Assembly: GCA_009838765.1 (NCBI GenBank)
Contig: VXQX01000004.1
Coordinates: 1 to 42,536, forward strand
From: Gemmatimonadales bacterium
GTDB taxonomy: Bacteria > Gemmatimonadota > Gemmatimonadetes > Palauibacterales > Palauibacteraceae
DNA: 42,536 nt
Direction: 5' to 3'
The position numbers were made by a program, and so were the translations under genes. Positions within the stretch are counted from its first letter, which is position 1, and each line of letters starts with the position of its first letter. The notes under the pieces are model-generated. The model was given only the letters and a program-made list of their open reading frames with translations. It did no database searches and was not told the DNA's origin. Below, piece after piece: positions 9,845 to 17,712 of this stretch.

Positions 9845-11311
9845 TCAGCGGACGCCGACCTGGCCGGCGACGGCGGCGGTCAGCGTGTCCGGGTCGTAGC
9901 CGAGGCCGTCCTTGAAGACGATGCGGACGTTGCGGATGTCCGACGGGCGGAGTTCGATGTCGCCCTCTATCACGATCAGGTCGGCGAGCTTTCCGGGGGC
10001 GACGGTCCCCAGTTCGCCGTCGAGGCCGAGAATGCGCGCTCCGTTCGCGCTCACGATTCGGACGGCGACCGCCGGGTCGAAGCCCGCTTCGACGAGAATC
10101 TCGAAGTTCCGCTGGTCGCCGTAGCCGGGTAGCGCGCCCCAGGCCGGGTCCACTCCCGCCGCCAGCACGCCTCCCGCTTCCACGAAGGCGAGTTCGAAGT
10201 CGAGCAGGTTCTCGAACAGGTCGATCATCCACGGCATCTCCGTCGTCCGGAAGATCGACCGCCGCTCCATCTCCGCCGCCACGACGTGATCCGGAAGCGC
10301 CTCCAGGTCGCGCTCCGTGAGGTCGGGCACGAGCGGCGTGGCCTGCTCGGCGACGGCCAGCGTGGAGGTCATGGCGACGCCCGCGGCGACCATCTCGGAG
10401 ATCGTCTCGTCCACGCGCGGGTCCTCCATGTCCAGTTCGGCGATGCTTCGCTGATAGTTGGGACTGCACCGGTCCGGTTCACGCGTGGTGTCGTACTCGG
10501 AGTTGGCCCACAGGCCGTGCTCGAGGTTGTCGATCCCCATCGCCGTGGCCTCGCGGAACCCCACCGAACAGAGGTGCGCCGTGACCTTCATCCCCTGCCG
10601 GTGCGCCTCATCGATGATCGTGCCGAGTGCCTCGCGCGTAATCTGCGTGTAGGCCTTGATCCACTCCGCCCCCTCCGCGGCCCAGTAGCGCACGTACCGG
10701 CGCGCCGCTTCCTCGTCGCGGATCGCGTACATCCCGAGATCCCGGAGCCGCTCATCGGGACCGGGGCTGATGACGTACGGGGCGGTGATGAGGAGTCGGG
10801 GGCCCGGCGTCTCGCCGCGCTCGATGGCGCCCTTGAGCGAGAGATCCTGGTACGGGGCGACGCTTCCCGTCGTCCGCACGGTGGTGACGCCGGCCCCGAG
10901 ATAGAGCCGGGGACCGGAGTACTGCATCTGAGAGGCTCGTGGCGTGGACTGGTAGTAGAACATGTGATTGTGGAGGCCGACCATCCCCGGCATGACCGAG
11001 TGGCCTTCCAGGTCCAACCGCTCCGCTCCCGATGGGATCTCGACCTCGCCCGCCGCGCCGACGCCCTCGATCCGGTTCCCGCGGATGACGATGGTCTGCC
11101 CCGAGCGCGCGGGTCCGCCGGTGCCGTCGAACAGGAGGACGTTCTCGAGCGCCACGACGGGCGCGGAGACCCTGAGATGGGACCGGACCTCATCGGAGAG
11201 GGTGTCGCGGTCCTGCGCCGCGGTCTGACCGAGGCCGAACAGGGGCGCCGCGAGCGCCGACAGGATTCCGCGACGAAGCCATGCACCGCGAAGAGACGCG
11301 CCTTCGGGCAT
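9845..11311 (-). CDS. Exported amidohydrolase (imidazolonepropionase-like)
   Basis: Secreted metal-dependent hydrolase of 488 residues. The signal peptide is basic then hydrophobic and ends near LFGLGQTAAQ. The amidohydrolase fold shows LLFDGTG at the N-terminal sandwich, the metal pair in GLHNHMF, the bridging Lys candidate in EWIKAYTQ, His in KVTAHLCS and DNLEHGLW, Asp in GVDPAWG, and the C-terminal sandwich GKLADLIVIEGD. ATG at 11311 is preceded by AAGGAG with 6-nt spacing. It diverges from a paralogous amidohydrolase that starts at 11421. The family (prolidase/imidazolonepropionase-like) acts on cyclic amides or peptides; the actual substrate is unknown. Confidence 0.88.
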   Translation of the reverse strand: MPEGASLRGAWLRRGILSALAAPLFGLGQTAAQDRDTLSDEVRSHLRVSAPVVALENVLLFDGTGGPARSGQTIVIRGNRIEGVGAAGEVEIPSGAERLDLEGHSVMPGMVGLHNHMFYYQSTPRASQMQYSGPRLYLGAGVTTVRTTGSVAPYQDLSLKGAIERGETPGPRLLITAPYVISPGPDERLRDLGMYAIRDEEAARRYVRYWAAEGAEWIKAYTQITREALGTIIDEAHRQGMKVTAHLCSVGFREATAMGIDNLEHGLWANSEYDTTREPDRCSPNYQRSIAELDMEDPRVDETISEMVAAGVAMTSTLAVAEQATPLVPDLTERDLEALPDHVVAAEMERRSIFRTTEMPWMIDLFENLLDFELAFVEAGGVLAAGVDPAWGALPGYGDQRNFEILVEAGFDPAVAVRIVSANGARILGLDGELGTVAPGKLADLIVIEGDIELRPSDIRNVRIVFKDGLGYDPDTLTAAVAGQVGVR

Positions 11312-11420
11312 GATGTTCTCCTTGTGCCGAGTCGTGATCTTCCTCAGCGTAGATGCGGTCGGGAGGGCCGGAAAGACCCGAGCCCCCCGAGATGCCGTCG
11401 CTGACGCGGGAGGCCACATC

Positions 11421-12743
11421 GTGTGCGCTGCCAGAGTCCTGTTCGTCCTCGGTTGGATCATGGCCGTCTTCGCTCCCCTCGCCGCGCAGGAACGGTGGCT
11501 GGCGATCGAGGGAGGTACGGTGTTCGACGGCACGGGCGCCGTTCACGAGAACGCGACCGTGCTCGTCCGGGGGGACCGGGTGGAGCGCATCGGGCCCGTG
11601 GGACAGGTCGAGATCCCGGCCGGGGCCCAGCGTATCGATGCGAACGGCAAGTTCCTCACGCCGGGGTTCATCGACCTCCACTTCCATTACTCCCCGGGCC
11701 CGCATGCCTCCATCGACGGGACGGGGACCGACGCGAATCCCGAGCTGCCGCTCCTCTTCCTGGCCAACGGCGTCACCACGCTGCGGGAGATGGGGCAGTG
11801 GATCGCGGACAACGAGGACTGGCTCGGCACCGTGGAGGCGAGGGAGCTCCCGGCGCCGCGGCTCCTCTATTCCGGGCCGATCCTCGACGGGTTCAACACG
11901 GCCTATCCCACGATCTCGCGCATCCTGCTCGACGAGATGGACGCCCGGATCGCAGCCAACGAACTGATGGATCGGGGCGCGACGTCGCTGAAGGTGTACT
12001 TCCGGCTCTCGCTCGCGCAGGTGGCGGCCGTCATCGAAGAGGCCGACCGCCGCAACGTGCCGGTCCACGGCCACCTCGAGATCGTCGATCCCGTCGCCGC
12101 GATACGGCTGGGGCTGGACGGGATCGAACACACGAGGTCCCTGGGCCGGGCCCTCGTCGCGCCGAAGCAGGCGGAAGAGTTCCGGCAGGCGGTGCTGCGC
12201 GAGAGCATCCACCGGGGCCAGGGGGGATTCGCGCTGTGGGCGGCGCTGGACCCGGCCGGGCCGCGCGCGGACGCGCTCATCGACCTCATGCTCGAACGGA
12301 ACGTCAACCTCGACGGCACGCTGGCCGTCTTCGAGCCGGAGTTCGGCGAGGAGGGCCGCGACGTGCAGTGGGCGGCGATGCGGAACATGGCCGCGCTAAC
12401 GGTGCGCTACGCGAAGGCCGGCGGTCCCGTCACCATGGGATCGCACGGCCTGGTCGCGAACGCGCCGCCGGGGCTCGCCTTCCAGCGCGAGATGGAATCC
12501 CACGTGGAGGCCGGCATGACGCCGGCGGAGACGCTGATCTCCGCGACCCGGACGGGCGCCGAAGCGCTCCGGCTGTCCGACAGGGGCACGCTGGCGCACG
12601 GCATGCTGGCCGATATCGTGCTGTTCGACGCCAGTCCGCTGGAGGACATCGCCAACGCGCGCCGCGTACACGCCGTGATCCTCGGCGGCCGAGTCCTCGA
12701 CCGCGACCGGCTGCTCGCCTCCGCGGGCGGTCTCGTCCCCTGA
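11421..12743 (+). CDS. Exported amidohydrolase
   Basis: Secreted amidohydrolase of about 440 residues. The signal peptide reads ARVLFVLGWIMAVFAPLAAQ. The barrel has EGGTVFDGTG, the HxH pair in GFIDLHFHYSPG, the Lys candidate in TSLKVYFRLS, His in VPVHGHLEI and GIEHTRS, a possible metal ligand in TMGSHGLVAN where Asp is more usual, and GMLADIVLFDASP. The GTG at 11421 is chosen because GGGAGG lies 7 nt upstream and the signal peptide follows directly; an earlier ATG at 11310 would overlap the divergent gene's start. The SHG in place of the usual xxD at the fourth metal site is unusual and may alter metal use. Confidence 0.83.
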   Translation: MCAARVLFVLGWIMAVFAPLAAQERWLAIEGGTVFDGTGAVHENATVLVRGDRVERIGPVGQVEIPAGAQRIDANGKFLTPGFIDLHFHYSPGPHASIDGTGTDANPELPLLFLANGVTTLREMGQWIADNEDWLGTVEARELPAPRLLYSGPILDGFNTAYPTISRILLDEMDARIAANELMDRGATSLKVYFRLSLAQVAAVIEEADRRNVPVHGHLEIVDPVAAIRLGLDGIEHTRSLGRALVAPKQAEEFRQAVLRESIHRGQGGFALWAALDPAGPRADALIDLMLERNVNLDGTLAVFEPEFGEEGRDVQWAAMRNMAALTVRYAKAGGPVTMGSHGLVANAPPGLAFQREMESHVEAGMTPAETLISATRTGAEALRLSDRGTLAHGMLADIVLFDASPLEDIANARRVHAVILGGRVLDRDRLLASAGGLVP

Positions 12744-12757
12744 CCTGGCAGCTACAG

Positions 12758-14515
12758 CTAGCCTGCGCCGCGCGCGGGGCCCTCGATGTGGACGGTCACG
12801 ATGTCCGCGTCGTGGTATTTCTGGTGCCTCACGGACGTGGCCAGGTGCTGCAGAATCCGGAGCGAGATTTCGTGCTCCTGCGGTTCCGCCGTGCCGTGGC
12901 TGGCCAGGACGGCGATCTGGTCCTCGATGTTCCCCGCGCCGCCGGCCGAGATGAATTCCAGTTCCGCCCCGGTCTCCCACTTGCGGGCCACGACGCGCAA
13001 ACGCCGGTCTTCTTCGCCTTCCTCCCCCTTCGCCTCCTCCAGCAGGAGCAGCAGCGTCTCCTCCGCCGCCTGCAGCAGCCGGTCGCTCATCTCCATGGGC
13101 CACCTGCGCCGGATCGAGAACTTGTCGAGGAAGTTCCGGATGGCGGGGAGCGCTTCCACGTTCAGCGTCGTCTCGACGCGCAGGGGCCGCGAGCCCGTGA
13201 ACTCGAGCAGCGCCGTAAGGAGGATCGCGACCAGGCCACCCGCCGTCATCCCGTTCTCGAGCAGCGGCGCCAGCCCGGGGCTCAGGTACTCGTTGAAGAG
13301 CGCGCCCTCCTGGAACGCGACGCCGGCCCAGAACGACACGCCGACGATCGCCGCCTTGCGATAGTCGATGCCGTCCTGGATGACGACCCGTGCCCCGATG
13401 ACGAACAGGATCGCGATCAACACGAACCCGTAGGCGGCGATGACCGGGTCCGGAATGGCGAGCACGATCGCCGCGATCTTGGGCAGGAACGCCAGCACGA
13501 CGAAGGTCAGGCCGATGCACACGCCCACACGGCGCGCGGCCACGCCGGTGATCTCGGCCAGTGAGATGCTGGACGAATAGGTCGTGTTGGGGACGGTGCT
13601 CAGAAGTCCCGAGAGCAGGTTGCCGAGCCCATCGGCGGCGACCGCCCCCTGCACCGCGCCGAAGTCCGTGGCTCGGCTGCGCCGCCAGGACACGCGCTGG
13701 ATGGCCACCGCGTCGCCCACGGTCTCGATCGCGCCGATCAGCGTCACGAACACGAACGTGGGCAGCAGCGCCCAGAAGGCGGGCCCGAGGCTGAAGCCGA
13801 AGCCCGGCCAGCCGGCCGCGGGGAGACCGACCCAATCCGCGGCCGCCACGCGCTCGAAGTCGTAGATGCCGAACGACACCGCCGCCACGCACCCGACGAA
13901 GATGCCGATCACGGGACCCCACAGCCGCATCACGCCGCTGGCCCGGAGCACGATGAGCAGCGTCGCGATCACGGTCGCGCCCGCCGTCACCGGCGCCGCC
14001 AGCGACGAGGCGCCCTCGGGGACCTGGCGCAGAAGGTCGAACAGGAGGGGCATGATCGTGACGGCGATCAGCATGATGACGGTGCCCGCCACCACCGGCG
14101 TGATGATCCGCCTCAGGAACGCGAGGTGTCGCGAGAGTACGAACTGGAAGAGGGAAGAGGCGATCACCAGCGAGGCGAGGAGGGCGGGACCGCCTTGGAC
14201 GAGCGCCGTCACGGAGGCCGCGATGAATGCGCCCGATGTCCCCATGAGGAGGACGTACCCCGCCCCGATGCGCCCGACGCGCGCGGCCTGCACGGCCGTC
14301 GTCACGCCGCTCACGATCAGGACCGCGAAGCTCCCCCACGACAGGTAGTCCTCGGAGCCGCCGGCCGCCCGCACCACGATCGCCACCGTGATGACGATGG
14401 CCGCGATGGTAAGCACGACATACTGGAGCGCGAGACCGATGGCGATCCGGTACGGCGGAGTCTCGTCGGGCTCGTACTGGATCGCGTGGTTGAAGTCGCG
14501 GGGTTCTGCAGCCAT
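12758..14515 (-). CDS. NCS2 (xanthine/uracil) permease fused to an HATPase-like domain
   Basis: Protein of 585 residues. Residues about 20-440 are a membrane domain of the NCS2/SLC23 nucleobase transporter family: the helix pair near IAIGLALQYVVLTIAA, FVTLIGAIETVGDAVAIQR matching the helix-8 substrate Glu region, and GLLSTVPNTTYSSSISLAEITG matching the helix-10 motif. Residues about 447-585 are soluble and resemble the GHKL/HATPase fold of anti-sigma kinases: RLLQAAEETLLLLLEEA at the N-box position, LEFISAGGAGN at the G-box position, then a terminal ILQHLATSVRH helix. The usual N-box Asn is not present, so ATP binding is doubtful. Ordinary NCS2 proteins end after the membrane domain. Transport substrate is probably a purine or pyrimidine base; the tail may be regulatory. 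Confidence 0.8.
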   Translation of the reverse strand: MAAEPRDFNHAIQYEPDETPPYRIAIGLALQYVVLTIAAIVITVAIVVRAAGGSEDYLSWGSFAVLIVSGVTTAVQAARVGRIGAGYVLLMGTSGAFIAASVTALVQGGPALLASLVIASSLFQFVLSRHLAFLRRIITPVVAGTVIMLIAVTIMPLLFDLLRQVPEGASSLAAPVTAGATVIATLLIVLRASGVMRLWGPVIGIFVGCVAAVSFGIYDFERVAAADWVGLPAAGWPGFGFSLGPAFWALLPTFVFVTLIGAIETVGDAVAIQRVSWRRSRATDFGAVQGAVAADGLGNLLSGLLSTVPNTTYSSSISLAEITGVAARRVGVCIGLTFVVLAFLPKIAAIVLAIPDPVIAAYGFVLIAILFVIGARVVIQDGIDYRKAAIVGVSFWAGVAFQEGALFNEYLSPGLAPLLENGMTAGGLVAILLTALLEFTGSRPLRVETTLNVEALPAIRNFLDKFSIRRRWPMEMSDRLLQAAEETLLLLLEEAKGEEGEEDRRLRVVARKWETGAELEFISAGGAGNIEDQIAVLASHGTAEPQEHEISLRILQHLATSVRHQKYHDADIVTVHIEGPARGAG

Positions 14516-14624
14516 CGGTCACATCCATCGTTGAGGAACGGAGATGCCGAACGCACCGGCCCGAAGCTCAGGCCAACGGCAGCGACCCGCAAGACGGTGA
14601 CGGGCGCCTTGATCCGCGGAAACG

Positions 14625-14654
14625 TTGATTCTGAACGGGAATATGGTCTATATT
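14625..14654 (+). promoter_or_regulatory. vapBC promoter and candidate operator
   Basis: TTGATT (14625-14630) and TATATT (14649-14654) are spaced 18 nt. An inverted repeat AATAT-N5-ATATT (14640-14654) covers the -10 box, a likely binding site for the antitoxin, since VapB-type proteins usually autorepress. Confidence 0.55.
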
Positions 14655-14709
14655 GGTCCAGTTTCCTCGTCAGGGACTGAGTCGGTCATCGGATGGAAGG
14701 AGCAGGTCG

Positions 14710-15000
14710 GTGAACACGTCGGAGTTCGCACGCACATGGAGGATCGCCGAGGCGAAGGCGCGCCTGTCCGAGATCCTGCGTCTCGCGGACGAACAGGGAC
14801 CACAGCGTATCGGCGTTCGGAGGTCCTTCGTCGTCGTGTCCGAACGACTTTGGCGGGAGAAGGCTCCGATCCGGCAGCCTCTCGGCCGGTGGCTGATCGA
14901 CCACATGCCTCGCGGGCTGGATCTCGATATTCCCCGCGAGCGCGGGTCCGCGCGTCCGATTCCCTTCGTTTCGGATGACGTCGAGGACGACACCGAGTGA
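14710..15000 (+). CDS. vapB: Antitoxin (Phd/YefM-like) of a VapBC module
   Basis: Small DNA-binding antitoxin of 96 residues. The N-terminal RTWRIAEAKARLSEILRLADEQG is the characteristic dimerisation/DNA-binding segment of Phd/YefM antitoxins, followed by a strand-rich stretch with PQRIGVRRSFVVVSERLW. The C-terminus is acidic (SDDVEDDTE) and would wrap the toxin. GTG at 14710 is favoured because AAGGAG lies 7 nt upstream; an ATG at 14653 lies within the -10 box and is improbable. Its stop overlaps the toxin start (GTGA), giving coupled synthesis. The complex is expected to repress its own promoter. Confidence 0.85.
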   Translation: MNTSEFARTWRIAEAKARLSEILRLADEQGPQRIGVRRSFVVVSERLWREKAPIRQPLGRWLIDHMPRGLDLDIPRERGSARPIPFVSDDVEDDTE

Positions 15001-15416
15001 GCGGCGTGCTGCTGGACACCAACGTGATCTCGGAGTTGACGGAAGCGGTTCCCGCCCCACCCGTGGTGGCGTTCCTGTCCGCCCGAGACGACCTGTGGCT
15101 GTCTGCGCTTGTCCTGCACGAACTGGGGTTCGGCCTGCGCCTCCTGCCTCGCGGAAGCCGGCGAGACGCACTCAACGGCGTGCTGTCGGAGTTCATCCGG
15201 CGCTACGAGGATCGTGTTCTGCCCGTGGACGAGAGGGCCGCCGTATGGGCCGCCCGCTTTCGGGCTGAGGCTCGCGGGTGGGGTCGCCCGCTCGACCTGG
15301 GAGATGCGCTCATCGCGGGAACGGCCAAGGCGAACGACCTGTCCGTGGCTACGAGAAACGTGACGGATTTCGAAGGATTCGACCTGGTCGTCACGAACCC
15401 GTGGGAGTTCCCCTGA
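14997..15416 (+). CDS. vapC: PIN-domain ribonuclease toxin VapC
   Basis: PIN-domain toxin of 139 residues that would cleave RNA (tRNA or rRNA in studied members) when freed from its antitoxin. Acidic active-site residues are visible: Asp7 in LLDTNVISEL, Glu42 in LHELGFG, Asp103 in LDLGDALIAGTA, and Asp124 in ATRNVTDFEG. All are intact. The GTG start overlaps the antitoxin stop. Its 3' end overlaps the 3' end of hipA on the other strand by 26 nt, so both toxin messages are complementary there. Confidence 0.92.
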   Translation: MSGVLLDTNVISELTEAVPAPPVVAFLSARDDLWLSALVLHELGFGLRLLPRGSRRDALNGVLSEFIRRYEDRVLPVDERAAVWAARFRAEARGWGRPLDLGDALIAGTAKANDLSVATRNVTDFEGFDLVVTNPWEFP

Positions 15417-16686
15417 CCCGCTCCACCACCGGTGCGGTCGACACCATGCATTGCTCGGCCCGGCCCACGACCGTGTCACCGAATCGCGAAAGCGCCTCGA
15501 CATCCAACCCCGGCACGGTTAGCCCCCGCGCCACGTCCGGTGCTTCCCGGATCACCGACGCCCCGAGTTCGGCGACCCTTCTCCGGATCAGAGGGCGTCC
15601 CAGCTTCGCTTCCGCGGCAAAGGCTTTCCAGCGGTGGGAGTCCATCTCGGCGAGTTTGGCGCACCCCCCGATGGGCATGGCAAGCGCGCGCGACAGTTCC
15701 GGGTACTCGGTCGTCATGACGAGGTCGTAGAGCGGTGCGAGACGAGGTCCGGCGGCGTCATACAGGAGTGAGAAGTTCTTACCGTGCGCGTCGGCGTTGC
15801 CGATGATCAGGTTGAAGATCACGGCGTCGAGGAGCTTGAGAACGTCGACGGCGGGGCGGAGGGCAACCCGCCGGAGGAGCCCGAAGCCATCCTTCAGGCC
15901 CGGACCGCCCTCACCCGCGTATTTGACTTCGGGCGGTATCCGGAGTGCCTGGCAGAAATCCTCCTGATGGACGCGGCGGACTCGACCGTCCGGACCCGTC
16001 GACCGATCGTACCGGGCGACCAGCAGAAACGTTCGGTCCCCCACCCTTCGCGGCTCCGCGGATGCGACATCCAGGCCCACCGCCCGCGCGAGCCGCATCG
16101 CGAAGGCTTCGTTCTCCGTCGTGTGGGGGAAGTCGGGGATCGCCGGTTTCAGGATGTGGGTCGTGGGCTGCCCCGGCGCCGGAGGAGCGACCTGACCGTC
16201 GACCGTGACGACGGGCAGTTTCGACTGAGCGCCAGCGAGCGACAGGCGAAGGCCTGCCTCGCCGGCGAGCAGGGGGCGCCACGGCAGCCTGTCGAGCACC
16301 TCGATCAGTGCCGCATCGTCAAGCGGTTGAGGCGAATCGTCCGAGTCGAGGTCTGTCGGCGATTCTCCGGGCGGCAGGAGTTGGAGCGCTCCCGCCACAT
16401 CGCCGCCGAGACGATCGAGAAGGGCGAAGTCGTTAAGGGGGGAGACGCCCAGCGATCGTGCCACGCGGTCCCGTTGGATCTCTTCCGGCAGGAGGCCGGC
16501 GAAGAAGGGGCGGCATTCGCGGCGGGAGTACAGCTCGGCACGCTTGGGCAGCGATGCGGACAGTGCCGGGGCCCGGTCGTCCCGCAGCCAACCCTCCGCG
16601 TACACGAACTCCAAGGCGGCGGGCCCGGGCTGCCTCAAACGGCCGACGAGCCGCCCATCCCACCAGATGTCGAGAACGCGGTTCAT
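15391..16686 (-). CDS. hipA: HipA-family Ser/Thr kinase toxin
   Basis: HipA-like kinase of 431 residues. HipA toxins phosphorylate aminoacyl-tRNA synthetases (GltX in E. coli) and so stall growth. Conserved parts are the N-terminal subdomain (WWDGRLVGRLRQPG), LAGAQSKLPVV, the ATP lysine in THILKPAIPDFPHTTENEAF, the catalytic loop GNADAHGKNFSLLYD and the metal-binding LAPLYDLV. The length is close to E. coli HipA (440). ATG at 16686 overlaps the hipB stop by four bases. All kinase residues recognised are present, so it should be active. Its target cannot be told. Confidence 0.93.
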   Translation of the reverse strand: MNRVLDIWWDGRLVGRLRQPGPAALEFVYAEGWLRDDRAPALSASLPKRAELYSRRECRPFFAGLLPEEIQRDRVARSLGVSPLNDFALLDRLGGDVAGALQLLPPGESPTDLDSDDSPQPLDDAALIEVLDRLPWRPLLAGEAGLRLSLAGAQSKLPVVTVDGQVAPPAPGQPTTHILKPAIPDFPHTTENEAFAMRLARAVGLDVASAEPRRVGDRTFLLVARYDRSTGPDGRVRRVHQEDFCQALRIPPEVKYAGEGGPGLKDGFGLLRRVALRPAVDVLKLLDAVIFNLIIGNADAHGKNFSLLYDAAGPRLAPLYDLVMTTEYPELSRALAMPIGGCAKLAEMDSHRWKAFAAEAKLGRPLIRRRVAELGASVIREAPDVARGLTVPGLDVEALSRFGDTVVGRAEQCMVSTAPVVERVRGTPTGS

Positions 16687-16940
16687 GTATCGCGAACGCT
16701 GGCGGGTGCGGTCGCGTCGACTCTGGGTGGGGGAACGATCTCGACGGAACAGCCGAGCGCCGCCAGCACCTGAAGGACTTTTCCGATCTGCGCGGTCGGT
16801 TTTCCCGCTTCAAGGTCTACGATGAAGCGCAGGCCCACCCCCGCGACACCCGCAAGCTCATGCTGGCGGAGCCCCGCGTGCTTGCGCGCGGTGCGGACGA
16901 TTTCGCCGATATCGGAAGGTGTGACGGTTCGTTTTCTCAT
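16683..16940 (-). CDS. hipB: HipB-like XRE-family antitoxin and repressor
   Basis: Helix-turn-helix protein of 85 residues. The XRE fold runs from IGEIVRTARKHAGLRQHELA through GVGLRFIVDLEAGKP to IGKVLQVLAALGCSVEIVPPP, the standard end of HipB-type antitoxins. It would neutralise HipA and repress the operon through the palindromes upstream. The start codon touches the first palindrome by one base. The C-terminal tail is short. Confidence 0.92.
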   Translation of the reverse strand: MRKRTVTPSDIGEIVRTARKHAGLRQHELAGVAGVGLRFIVDLEAGKPTAQIGKVLQVLAALGCSVEIVPPPRVDATAPASVRDT

Positions 16941-16963
16941 GATATTCCCGATCGGGAATATCA
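16940..16963. promoter_or_regulatory. hipBA operator O1, 24-bp perfect palindrome
   Basis: Core TTCCCGATCGGGAA extended to 24 bp of perfect dyad symmetry (arms TGATATTCCCGA and its complement). It covers the -10 region and the first base of hipB. Centre is between 16951 and 16952. Confidence 0.8.
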
Positions 16964-16986
16964 GGTGTCTCCAAGCCGCTTGTCAA
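16957..16986 (-). promoter_or_regulatory. hipBA promoter
   Basis: On the minus strand a consensus TTGACA (plus-strand 16986-16981) is followed after 18 nt by GATATT (16962-16957), a 4-of-6 match to TATAAT. The -10 lies inside the first palindrome, so repressor binding there would block RNA polymerase. The leader would be only about 10 nt. Confidence 0.6.
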
Positions 16987-16994
16987 CCGTATTT

Positions 16995-17008
16995 TTCCCG
17001 ATCGGGAA
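16995..17008. promoter_or_regulatory. hipBA operator O2
   Basis: The same 14-bp palindrome TTCCCGATCGGGAA, centred exactly 50 bp from O1 and 9 nt upstream of the -35 box. Confidence 0.78.
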
Positions 17009-17044
17009 TATTATCGGGCAGGCGGAACTAACGCGAAGCAGAAT

Positions 17045-17058
17045 TTCCCGATCGGGAA
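17045..17058. promoter_or_regulatory. hipBA operator O3
   Basis: Third copy of TTCCCGATCGGGAA, centred exactly 50 bp from O2. The flanks are not conserved, so only the 14-bp core is under constraint. Confidence 0.75.
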
Positions 17059-17103
17059 CACGGAGGAGGGAAAGCGTCGTATCGCAGATTTCGTAATGCT
17101 AAA

Positions 17104-17176
17104 AGCGGGCGACCGGGGTCGAACCGGCGACCTTCAGCTTGGAAGGCTGACGCTCTGCCAACTGAGCTACGCCCGC
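17104..17176 (-). tRNA. tRNA-Gly (anticodon TCC)
   Basis: 73 nt on the minus strand. The acceptor stem GCGGGCG pairs with CGCCCGC. D arm GTAGCTCAGTTGGCAGAGC, anticodon stem-loop TCAGC-CTTCCAA-GCTGA and T arm with GGTTCGACC are present. CCA is not encoded. Confidence 0.95.
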
Positions 17177-17301
17177 GAGGCCGTCGAATCTGGCGACCGC
17201 GCCCCGCGACGGGCAAGTTTGTCGCCCCCCGCGGCAGGCCGCTACCAGCACGCGCGGCTAACCGCGACGGAGTGTGACGAGGAATCCAGCGGGAGGATCC
17301 G

Positions 17302-17658
17302 GTGAGTGTCAGACATGTCTCGGAGTTCGGGCTCACACCGGTCGCCGCCGGCTCGGGCACCGAAACGCAGGTTCTCATCGGACCGGATCAGGGGCCGAAC
17401 TTCGCGCTGCGCCGCTTCGTCATGCAGCCCGGCGGCGGGATGCCGCGGCACACGAACGCGGTCGAGCACGAGCAGTACGTGCTTGGAGGACGGGCCCGGG
17501 TGTCGATCGGAGACGAAACGCACGACGTGAAGGCGGGAGACGTTGTCTACATTCCCGCGGGAACGCCGCACTCCTACGACGCCGTGGGGGATGAGCCTTT
17601 CGAGTTCCTGTGCGCGGTGCCCAACCAGCCCGACAGGATCGAGATCGTCGACTGCTGA
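17302..17658 (+). CDS. Single-domain cupin protein
   Basis: Cupin of 118 residues. Motif 1 is around HTNAVEHEQYVLGGRARV (two His and a Glu-type ligand position) and motif 2 is GDVVYIPAGTPHSYDAVGDE with the last His. This is a complete metal-binding double-stranded beta-helix. Such stand-alone cupins act as isomerases, dioxygenases or binding proteins; no partner indicates which. GTG at 17302 has GGGAGG 5 nt upstream. It lies between tRNA-Gly and a convergent alcohol dehydrogenase. Confidence 0.85.
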   Translation: MSVRHVSEFGLTPVAAGSGTETQVLIGPDQGPNFALRRFVMQPGGGMPRHTNAVEHEQYVLGGRARVSIGDETHDVKAGDVVYIPAGTPHSYDAVGDEPFEFLCAVPNQPDRIEIVDC

Positions 17659-17712
17659 TCTCGGGACAGGTCCCTCCGTTCTCGACGCTCACGCGGGGTT
17701 TGCCGCGGGCTG

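Noticed and set aside
12396-14528. Long overlapping minus-strand frame of 710 codons
   Set aside because: Arg/Gly-rich frame-shifted shadow of the NCS2 gene; the 12758-14515 frame has the transporter motifs.
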